From Melitaea cinxia (lineage: Eukaryota; Arthropoda; Insecta; Lepidoptera; Nymphalidae), in NCBI RefSeq assembly GCF_905220565.1, contig NC_059414.1, forward strand, positions 8,616,001 to 8,680,000: DNA of 64,000 nucleotides. The letters run 5' to 3'. Positions 36,401 to 48,400 of this stretch are shown piece by piece. Every line of letters starts with the position of its first letter. The stretch's first letter is position 1. Below the pieces are notes generated by a model. The model was not told the origin of the DNA. It was given only the letters and a program-made list of their open reading frames with translations, and did not search any database. Both the position numbers and the translations under genes were made by a program.

Positions 36401-39400
36401 CATCGATGCGTTGTATTTACATATGGCCAAGAATTTCTGTACTGTGTGGCTACGGTACTAAAGAATATAGCCGCCCCCTCTCTTCCCGTGGGTGTCGTAA
36501 GAGGCGACTAAGGGATAACACTGTTCCGCTACCACCTTGGAACTTAAAAAGCCGACTGGTGGCGGGATAACCATCCAACTGCTGGCTTGAAATACACAGG
36601 CCGAAGACGGGCAGCAGCGTCTTCGGTGCGACAAAACCAGCCCTGCGGTCACCAACCCGCCTGCCCAGTGTGGTGACTATGGGCGAAACACATGAGTTCA
36701 CGTTATTTTTGGCGTAAACTTGTGGAGGCCTACGTCCACCAGTGGACTTTATAGGCTGTAATGATGATGGGCAATAAAACTAAAATAAACCTATTCGTTT
36801 CGAGAGAAATTCCAAGCTCTATATTTAGTAAGGTATTGTGACAAATCAAGTTTTAATCCAGTGAAATAGCTAATTCCCAAAAGATTTTATTAAAATTTAG
36901 TTAGGTTAGAGGTTTGTGGAGGTTCGATCAGTATTTATAAACCTGCGTTTTAAAATGTTTTTGGAATTTATGAACGGTATAACAGACTACACAAGAACTA
37001 ACAGAAGAATCAAATCCAAAAAAGTAGCAAGTCGACATTCTTAACGTGACAATTGTTCCGCGAGGCAGGTGGGCGCGGCGGTGCGGCCGGCGTTCGCGCG
37101 CGACACGGCCTCGCACGTGACGGCGGCCGCCTGCGACGTGTGCTCCGCCTGGATCGGCTGCGGCGTGGCGCGCGACATCGGCGACCTGCGCCGGTACCGC
37201 TGCACGCTTGCTTCGTGCAATATTGCTTTATTACTAGCTGACTCGGCAAACGTCTTGCCGCTGAACGTTATTTAAAAATAGGGGTTAGTGGTAGAAGGGT
37301 GAAAATTTAAGGTTGTATGTATTTTTCAACGCCAAATCATAATAAAATAAAAAATAAATAATTTATCTTAAAATTAAAAAAAAAACTTAAGGGTGGACTA
37401 CCCTTAACTTTTAGGGGGATGAAAAATAGATGTTCGATTCTCAGACCTACCCAATATGCACACAAAATTTCATGAGAATCGGTCCAGCCGTTTCGGAGGA
37501 ATTTAACTACAAACACAGCGACACGAGAATCTTATATATTAGATTATATTTACTATTATCTACTAGCCAGATGGGTGAAGATCACGCCTAGTTTGGATCT
37601 TAGACTACATTTACTCTTAGATTATTAACCTCTTAGACTACACTTATTCTTAGATTATTAACCTTTCGAAGTTTTTATCGTCTAAAAACTTTCACTACTA
37701 ATTTTTAAATTTAATTTAAAATATTATTTTATTAATACCACTCCTAGCGTGATTGAATGAAAGCCGGGTTCTTATAAAAAAAAAAAAAAAATTACTAGTG
37801 TGCTTTAGACCACATGACTAAAGTAAAACTTCTTTAATTCCTACAGTAATATACGAAACTTTACTCTCTCTCTTTCTATCTTCCCTAACTTATCTGTCTG
37901 GTTACACTTTTCGTAACTCTCTCGTCACGTATTCACCAAGTTTAAAAGCTATTCGTTTTGCTTACCGAACGTTAAATTAGCCCGTTGGCGCAGTGTGCAG
38001 TGACCCGCTTCCTGCTCCGGAGTTTACGGGTTTGATTTACGGAGTATGGGTGTAATATATGTATTTATTTATATACTATGTATTATTTGTATGTATTTAC
38101 TAAAACAATATCAGTCTCCTGTTATCTATAACACAAGCACTAAGTTGCTTAGCTTAGAAACAGAAGACCGAGTGTGAATGATAAAGATAATACTTATTTA
38201 TTTATTAATTTTGATATTTTTTTATATATGTAACAAAGTAAATACGAACTTTGCAAGCTTTTAAAGCGAATATCGTTCAATCATAAAAATCTTATAGGTG
38301 CTATTTGATTTTGAGTTTTTAATCAACTTCTAAAAAAGGAGGAAATTCTCAACTCGACTACATTTTTTTTATGTATGCTACCATAGATATTTTGACTGGG
38401 TGGACGGATTTCGATGTTTTTTCTATCGAAAGGTTGTGCGTGTCCTGTGTTTCAATTTAAATTTAATTGAAATCCGACAAGTACCTTGTTACTTGTCGAT
38501 GTAATTGACGTCGGTTTTTTTTTTGTTTGCAAGCAAACACAATTATTCACGAACGTTTTGCTACCTATTTATATAATTATATTCACTGTCACTTATAGAA
38601 TTTTGAAATCACTCAAGAGCAGATGACATGATTAAGTGTTTTTTTTTTTTTTTTTAGATTATCTGTATACTTACATTTTTCTACATTTTATAATTGTGAT
38701 TTCAGAGTTCATCAGCTACTGGTTTCAAGTTTGGATAAGTTAAATAAAAAAGGCAACACCACGCTCATCTACAACGAAAGTATGGCTACATTGGAGAAGC
38801 TGTCAATTCTAAAAGCTTGGGCTGAGGTAAGTATATTTTTATTCGACTTGGGTGTATCAAAAATTAACTTTATTGGTAATATATATGCGAGAAGTCACAT
38901 TAATGCCGAACTATGCCGACTTAGTCTATAACCAGCGGTTCCGGCCGTTTTCATAAATACCGACCGTACATAATGATAGCGACCGCTACTTAGGTATTAT
39001 AATTAGTAGTGAAATTATCAGCCAACCACTAATGAAGTAACGTTGTTTACAGTTCTCCTATAGCAGCCATAGCTTCCTGCTTAAGCAGCTTTCCTATTGT
39101 TTAGTTTAAATCAGATCAAATACCAAAAAATGTTTTTATAACATTCTAGGTATACATAGTAGCAATGGTCAGTAACGACAGCGCACCCGGCAGTTACGTA
39201 AAACAGCTCGATACAAAGCCGGTCAACAATCGCGCCGAACTGGCAAAATGGCGCAATCAAGTTCTCCAAGAAAATAATCAGATAGACAACGCCAACCAGG
39301 ATAGTTCCGAAGACGACGAGTATGGAGAGTTTGAGTCGAAAGGCGAGAGTTTGCTCAAACTCGTCGAACCAGAATTGGAGAGTTTGGGAGAAAACTGGTT

Positions 39401-42400
39401 GGCTGCTTTGAGAGATCATGCTCTATTGAGTTTGCCACCTGGTGAGTATTTTATTTTGTATTAATGAATAAAGGGGACTGTCCATTTTCGGCCCAGCGTG
39501 AACAGAATTTATACAAAAAAACAAATATACCAAAAATTTTCATATATTATATCATGATTATTCGTGATTTTCAGTTGTATCAATATAAACTGATAAAAAG
39601 TTTATATAATAAGTATTTTAATTCATTAATTATATACGTCTAGTTTATTTCCGGTTGGTGATTTGATTATACCACGTTGTCAGTCTTAAACAAACAATTA
39701 TTATTAACGAACAATCGATTTTAAAATATTTTTAAATCAATTATTTGTTAAAATCGATTAAAAGTATTTGTTAAATCGAATTATGTAATTAGAAAAAAAG
39801 TCTATAAAAGTGCATTTAGTAAAAAAAATTTAACTTTGATGAAAAATAAACTATTTTAGAAACATTGTTATTGACTACATAAAAAGCAAGCAATTAATTA
39901 TATTAAATTCGATTATCGATTTAATCGATTTATTTTGTTTATTGAAAATATTATTTGTTATGGCAACCCTAAACTACAGACTTTTGCGTCATACATTCAT
40001 TTGACTTCCATATTCTTTCATAGTGATATAGCAACCTACTGAAAGGTTTTCAGTCAACCGAGAATTCATCACTACTGCGACGTAAAATACACAGTAGGCA
40101 TATTTATAAGTAGGAAAATATATTTTGTATTCATTTTATATGTAAACAATAAAGGTCAGGCAAAGAAGCCATAAAAAAATATTATTGCAACTGCATGGTT
40201 GGTCGACAGACAGTAGGTTGTTGTGCCCATGTCATGACAATTATTTGGATTTTGGGCTGGAAATGGTTTCAAGATTTTATAAATCTACCTGCCTAGTTTT
40301 TAGATAACATTCTGTTAACGTACGAATCCAATTAGTAGAACAAAAATAACAAAAACAATGATTTTTTATTTCAGAAACCTTCTTGTAATTATCCACAAAA
40401 AAAAAACAAAAATGAAACACCTGGACACAAAACTATATCATTTTTCTAATTCCTACTTGTTAGTACTACTAACTTAATATTTAATTTAATTAATAATTTA
40501 TTAATAATTAATAATTATTATTCTCAGTCACTGTCCACTCGGGGCCGAAACCCCCATACAAAGTGGACAGTCCCCTTTTGGTCACTAATAAACTTATTGC
40601 GGTAAACTTGGTATTTGGATAGATAAAATAAGCTTAGTCAAACTTTTGATGGTGTGAAAGATATCAGGGTTAAAATTTCGCATTATACGTAACATCATAA
40701 TTATATGTAATTTTTTTTAATAACAACTACCAAACGCTAGTTCATCAAGTCTGTTTTTTATTTAATAATCATAGAACCGCAACGATCCGCTCGTTAATCC
40801 GAGCGTTTCTTTTTACTGCTCTAATTCTATTTTGTAATGTGATGGTACTTTATCCATATTAAAACACCAAATATTTTTAGAAGTTAATAACTGCATTTGA
40901 TTATTCTAGTGGGACAAAATATATTTTTTTTAAATCATGATTCTGCTAACCAACCAAACACAACTCATGAAGTAGTCGAGCAGTAACCGTCGCGTCGCCG
41001 CGTCGTCCCGTACACCAATGACCGCTATGTCCCGCCGCCAGAGTTCGCGTCGCAGCTGCCGCACGGCGGCGGCGCCTTCTACTCGGCGGAGACGGCGGAG
41101 GCGTCCCGGGCGCACTACGCGCGCGCCTGGCCCTCGCTGCTGTACGCGGCCGCGCTGCGCTTCAACGCGGGCACCGCCGCCCCCGCCCCCGCCCCCGCCC
41201 CCGCTACTGCTGACGAAGGTGAACTGACTGTAACATCTCTACTCTTTGCTATTCAATGTAGCCGCGCTGCGGTTCTACGTTAGTACTGTAGCATCCTCAG
41301 CCCCCGCCCGGACGAAGGTAAATTAATTTTCAAAACTTGCCAAGCTGTAATTATACACGTAGGAGACAACTGAGGTAGGGCACAGAAAGAATTCCCTGCT
41401 CAAAATATGGAGCAGCCCGACTGGGGAAGTACCTCGACCTTACAGAAGATCACAGCTAAATAATACTGTTTTCAAACAGTATTGTGTTCCTGTTGGTGAG
41501 TAAGGTGACCAGAGCTCCTGGGGGGGATTGGGGATTGGGTCGGCAACGCGCTTGCGATGCTTCTGGTGTTGTAGGCGTCTATAAGCTACGGTAATCGCTT
41601 ACCATCAGGTACGCTTGTTTGCCAACCTAGTGATATAAAAATAATATAAAAAAAAACTTAGGAGGTCTATGTGTGGGCATGAATCGCGTTTGACTATGAC
41701 TTGGACATCAGCAAGATTGAGGAAAAAGCAGAATATAAGGGTGTACAAAAAAGACTGTCACTTCATTATGAAAAGCTTCTGTGTTAAGTCACGTTAAACG
41801 GTATCCAAAACAGAGCAAGTTATGTGTATATAACAGTCCTTTAGCAGACTAGTAACAATACACGAAGGGCAATAACCTTTTTTAATTATTAACACTATTA
41901 AAGAAAAAGAAATAAAGTGAAACTGCAAGATACTGAAAAGTTTTTGTATTAAATCTTAAAATAATATTCATAGTATGTTCTTGTAAATTTAATATGGTAT
42001 TTAGTATTTACGTTATATGGCAAATAGTTATAAATATTAATTGACCTCCGTTTTTTATTATTCATTCGTAACTTTTTATCGCAGAAAAATCTAATGAAAA
42101 CATGGATAACCGAAAGAACAAAAGTGAAAATGGAAATTTCGAATTCTTCGAACCTGAGGACGAAAAGTTCCATCTGTTATTCGGTAAGTTATTAACAAAA
42201 CAATCATTAGTTATTTATTTATATTTTAATATAAGTTATATTTACTCAAATCTACTTCATTTTATTAGGTATTTGTATGGAAGCTCTTTGCGCACAGCGT
42301 GACATGAGCGTGGAGAACACGATATCAGTGTTGCTATCTTTAGTGACTTTACTCGATGCTCCTGAAAATAGTGCGAGGTTGCTCAAGGACAGGTAATAGT

Positions 42401-45400
42401 TGTATTAATATTTCTCAGTCCGGTAAGTTACAAAGGCTCTTATATTCGTAATTTCATCAATTTTGAGTTTTACCCGCCGGCAGTATTCCTCGATGGTTCC
42501 ATCTGTTAGCTTGCTCACATCACTATGGTGTGGGGTTGTGACTAGTAGGATATGGACATTGTGCTATTTAGCTAAGGTATCGTTCTCGTCAATATGAGTC
42601 AGTAACCTCAACTCATTATGAGGAAACTTTTTGTGTTCCCACCACATTTGTGGTGTAATCCTATTTATCCACCGAGCGAAATAGCTCTTCTTTTATGATC
42701 GCTTACCATCGGATGAGCCGTATGCTTGTGAGCCGACCCAGTTGTATGAACGTGCCGTTAACGCCAGGGCGCTGGCGATCGAGCTGTGCCAGATAGTGCA
42801 CCGCGCGGGCCTGACGCAGGACAGCGTGGGCGCGCTGCTGCTGGCCGCCGACGTGCTGCGCCTGCTGCTGGCCGCCGCGCGCCGCGACCTGCAGCGCCTC
42901 ATGTGCGACAAGATACGAGGTGCGCCCCGGCCTACAGCTAAACTCTTTACTTCCGACTATTTCATCCTTCAACAATCAACAAGACAATAGGGGATCGGAC
43001 AGTAATCAGATTTAAATCTATAATGTACTTAAATTAAATAAATATACTGTTTTACGATTATCGAATAATAATTTAATATAATTCATTCAAATATTTTTAA
43101 ATGAAGAAATAAAATGTTGTCCGCATCATGTTTTCACCACGCCGCCATATTGCGAGCATACAGCTGACGTTTGACACTTAACAGCGCCCACTTATAAAAT
43201 TCGCCTACAAAGCGACGTTTTTTACGTTAGTGAAACGGTAATTTTAGCGGTCGTGATCGATGGCGTTGTGGGCCTTAGGTGGAATGTGCCCATTGTTTTG
43301 GGGTACAAATGACGTTACGCGCTCTCAGATGACCTAATGTGGTGTTATGGCGAGATGTTTAAACAAACAATATTAAAACATGATTTTGAGTACCTTAAGG
43401 GCTATAATTTTTTTTTTTTAAAGTATCCATAAAGATTAATTTAAAACGCCTTCTGAAAATTTGTCCGATCCCCTATTTTTATCCCTGATGGCGTAAAAAG
43501 TGATTTGTAAGAGTTTTTTTTTTTTTTTCATAAAAATCAATTTCTAGTTTTGTTGAGTTGATGAATTGACTCCACCGGATTCTACAATGCATTTGCTACA
43601 TATTTAATGCATTTCTAAAGTAATGTTTTTTGATTTTAGCTGGGACTGTATGTTGATAAAGTAATTAAATCAATTGATGTTTATTATATTATTTAAAACA
43701 GACGACGTAAAGATATATCCAAACAAAAATACTTTGAAAACAAATCGCTTATTTTTTTTTTTCAGAATTAGCACCAAATGAACCGACAGAAAGTATCCCA
43801 CAATCTGTATTAGAAGTTGTTCATACATTAGGGGAGGGTGGACCAACGGGTGACCTTCCCCCAGGAAAGTCACTAGTATTCGCGTGTTTGGAAGTGTGTA
43901 TCTGTCTACTCGTACGAAGACTGCCGGCTCTGAGCCCGTTAAAACAAGAGGGCAGAGTGGGCGTGATTGGAACAAGAAAGGGCTTAGGTGTTCACGGAGA
44001 TACGCTGTTGATCAAGAGTTTGGCTTGTATGTCTGAATTGACTACACTTACAAGTCCACAAGGTAATTAGTACTTTGTTATCAAAACTTAATAGAAAATT
44101 ATTGATGACTCAAAGTATCACGACTTTAGTTACCGTTATGCTTCTAAATATTTTTTTTAAATCTTTAATTATTTATAGATGGTTTATTCAAACACTGAAT
44201 ATGTCACTCTCATAGGGGCTTATATTAAACTTATCTACGCTTTACTATTAGTTTGTACAAGTTATACATCATTACAGCGTCTGCCGACAATGGATTGCTC
44301 AAAATCGTATTACATAGACCCAAGTCGAACAAGTTAATATTATATTTGATAAAATAATCTTACCTTTTCGACTCGACGCGGACACATTCGATCAGAACAT
44401 GGTACATGTCTTCAATGACTTCACACTCTAAACATTTTGGGGTTGGATTTTGGGGTTCTAAATTTTCAGTGACAAAATGTTTGGCATAATCTAACTCAAT
44501 GAAAACTACATTTTTAGTTTTCACCATTGCTAATCTAAAATGTGCCGATAAAAATTGTTTCTAATGGCGATTTTAAATTTAGAGATTTGTAAAAAGTAGT
44601 GTAGTCAGTAGTTTTGCCTGGTAAGGCTTGATCTTTCTCCCTCGAAACACGTACCGGACTTTTTTGTCTTAATGTTATGAAATAAACGGCGCGTTAGTAC
44701 CACGTTCGTGCAGCACACTGTAACACGCTCGCAGGCGCGCTGTCCGTGCTGCCGACCGTGCTGTTCCTGGCGACGGAGATCCTGCGCGAGGGCCGCGGCG
44801 ACGCGCTGCTGAGCGACGCGGGCGTGCTGCTGCTGCAGCGGGCGGCGGACTGCCGCGCGGCGCGCCTGTCGCCGCCCGCGCGCGAGCGACACGAGGCGCT
44901 GCTGCAGGCCACGCTGGCCAAGCTGCTCGACGGCGTCAAGACCGGTGAGCACTAGCTTCCTCGACCTTCGACCGCTATTGCGGCGGCTGTAAGCCTTTTG
45001 CTTGGATTTACGAAATTTGAGTATTTCATCTAGAAATCATTGGCGCATTCACCACTGTAGTAAAAAATAAATTTCCCATATCGTTGAAAAGCAATATATT
45101 TCATTGTATGTATATAGGGAGTGTTGTTAAAATTTTATTTCTAATGTAAACGTTTTAACAAGAATATTATTACTAAACCTAATTACAATAATTTATACAT
45201 GTATTATTATTTATACCAGCCTATTTTTTACATTTTTAATTTTTATGTCTTAAGAAATAACATTAGCGTGATTTAAAGTACTGCTAACGTCATCTACCGA
45301 CCATAAAACAAACAAACTTTTTTGAACATAAATTAAATTATACAACGTGTTACAAAATACCCCGTAAAAATATAATTAATTATCAACACCAAAAATTTTG

Positions 45401-48400
45401 TCAACCCTAGTAAGCTGTCTTGTCAGAGAACCAGATTATTTAACAGAAAGGCCAATTTACCTATCTTAACTAATAATTGTTTACTTTAATAGTTTTTCTA
45501 CTTTTCATTCATAAATGTTTGCTACCTCCATACAAGGATTATACTCAAGTACTGGCTTCAAAAAATGTCAAGTTGCAAAAAAATATGTTGTAAATTTCTT
45601 CTAATCGATATCCTACAACTGTTTCGAGCTTTTTTCCAACATTTTTTTCCAAAATAACGATGCTTTCTAATTCGGAATATTACGATAAGTAAAAGTAAAA
45701 AGTAAGAAAATGTAAGTGTTCGTTTAAGTTGTTTCGTTAGGTTCGGTCTTTTAAAATTTTTGTCTTTCCGCGAATCCGGACCTACTGTAACCGATGTAGT
45801 TACTAGTCATTGTAGGATGCCCCACCGTGGCTCGTGGAGCACGTTAAGCTGTCGGTCTCGATTGTTATGTACATCTGATAGCGGTCGTTACTCATAGTAG
45901 GGAATATATCGCCAACCTCCTTCTTCTAAACGAGGAGAGAGGTCTATGCCCAGCAGTGGGATATTTCGGGCTGAAACGTGAAGTGTATGGGAAAAAAATG
46001 GGTAATACGTAGAGTGTACCTTGGCACAGAGGAGCCGGAGCAGCGCATCGACGCGGTGGCGGGCGCGCGCGCGATGGCGTGCGTGCTGGCGCGCGCCGCG
46101 CCCGCGCCGCCGCTGCACTACCCCTGCGTCAACCACTTCCGCCAGCTGCTGGACACCGGCGACCACGACGTAACCGCCTTTGTGTTTTGTGTACTACACG
46201 CCTATACAGCTACGGAGCATCTAACTGAAACGTCATTGCTGCGTTAACTCATGTACATGTAGTACTCGCATGTGTATAACTCATAAGATGGCATGGCAGA
46301 GTATACGTAGTAAAATTAAAACATTTGGCTATGAGGAGATTATACAAACCTAACGAACGTAAAAAAACCTACATAAATTTTTTTTTATCACGGTAGCAAA
46401 ATAACTAGCAATTTTAAAATTGCTACATTTAACATGAGGTACATTATGCTCTGCTCACAATCCTATGTAACTAGAATTAGTAACAGACTGGGACACGCAC
46501 ATAGCTTTCGCTTCAGTGCACGCACATGCACGCACGCACACACGCACACACGCTCGCAAAAACTCACGCACAAACGCATACACACACTTCAGCCTATCAG
46601 CCGCGACAAAAATGGCGTGAACCCATGTGTTTTGCCCACACTCATCACGCTGGGCAGGCGGGTTGGTGACCGCAGGGCTGGCCTTGTCGCACCGAAGACG
46701 CTGCTGTCTTCGGTCTGTATATTTCAAAGCCAAGTTCCAAGGTGGTAGTGAAACTATGTTATCCCTTAGTCGCCCCTTATGACACCCACGGGAAGAGAGG
46801 GTTTGGCTATATTATTTAATGCCGTAGCCACATAGCATAATGCACATGTACAATAAATAATACAGTAGTGAGGCCATGGTAGCCGAAGTATAAATCGCGT
46901 GCCCCGGGCGCAGGTGTTCGCCTCGTGCTGCGGCGTGCTGCGCGGGCTGTGGGGCGGCGCGGGCGCGCGCGTGTCGTGGTGGGCGCGCGCGCTGGCGGGC
47001 CGCGTGGTGGCGCGCGCGGCGGCGGCGCGGCGGCCCGCCGGCCCGGCGCAAGTGCGCGCCGCCACGGCCGCCGTCGCCGCGCTGGACGAGCTCGTCGCCG
47101 CCGCGCCCGAGCCGCGCCGTGAGTACTTGCACGCGGCTACCTTCCACTTAACGCCCGCAGCACCGTCGATCACGACCGCTGAAATTGCCGTTCCACTTAT
47201 GTAAAAACGTCGCAAGCGTTGTAGGCGAATTTTGTAGGTGGAACGCATTTTTGAGCGCTGTGTGCTGCTGTAGAGGTTGTAAGTAAATAATTCGCATGGA
47301 TTTGAATAAAATTTAATTCAACATGAATTCCCGTGAATTTATCGTTGCATTTTTGACGAAACGAATGAGAGATAATGATTCGGAAAGTTCATCAAGTTCT
47401 AGTGACAATGTCAAATAAGAAATTGTCAGTGTCAAATTGTGAAGGATTTGACATTTACAATTTTTTTGTTCGAATTTCCGCCACGTTTTGGACCCACCAA
47501 TATTTTATGGGCGATGTAGTCTCGAACAATGACGTCAACATACGCTCACAGTACAGTCAACGGTAGCAATACTTACCAATATACACTTCAGTCGCCAGAG
47601 ATAGAAATGCAATACCGCGGATCCGCATAAAATTAGCGGCATTACAAATGCGGTATACGCCTGCGAAATCCGCAAGATTGACGGTCTAATGGTCTCAATC
47701 TTGCGGATTAACAAGATTGTCTTTTAGGTGCTGAATTACATACCCTAACCGGATTGTACCCGGCCTTCGAAATTAGCCGATCGTCTCTTTCCAATGGTTT
47801 ATGTGCGTTATTTACGGCCGGGTACTGTACATGAATACAAAAAATTTATAAGTACGATTAAGGCAATTATCGCGCTTATTTACAAATACGTAGTAAGTTG
47901 ATAGATTAATTATATTTTAATTTTATTGTGATCGGTATTTAAATGTAAATTACGCGGACTTAATTGTAAATTAAAATCGTTATCACTATTGTTATCAACG
48001 TGACAATTTCATAACTGCAGTAATTAATAGTTATTTTAATGATATATATATAGTTAGTAATAATTATTTTTATGATATTCTATTACTTATATTTAATAAA
48101 TCTCTCTCGAAGTGTAATCCTAAGTGTAATCTAAATCTTTTCGAATTCAGATAGTTTTAAAAATTTTCTTTAATAAGTCTTATTTTATTTAGTGAAGAGT
48201 TTATTTAGTTATAACTTTCTAGGCTACTAAACTTAAAAAATAAAAAGAAAACAATATGAATAAATAAGTTGTAATAATATACATTATACAATATAACTAC
48301 TTTTTTTTGTTTAATAGAGGATCCTCACAGAGGTGAGATAATTAAAATATTTATTTAATATACAAGTTTATAAATCCCCACTCTGAACACGTTCTAACAA

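Noticed and set aside
42740..42767. Alternative exon 29 acceptor at GACCCAG within the S1 tail
   Set aside because: It would put the exon out of frame; the ACGCCAG acceptor at 42767 keeps phase.
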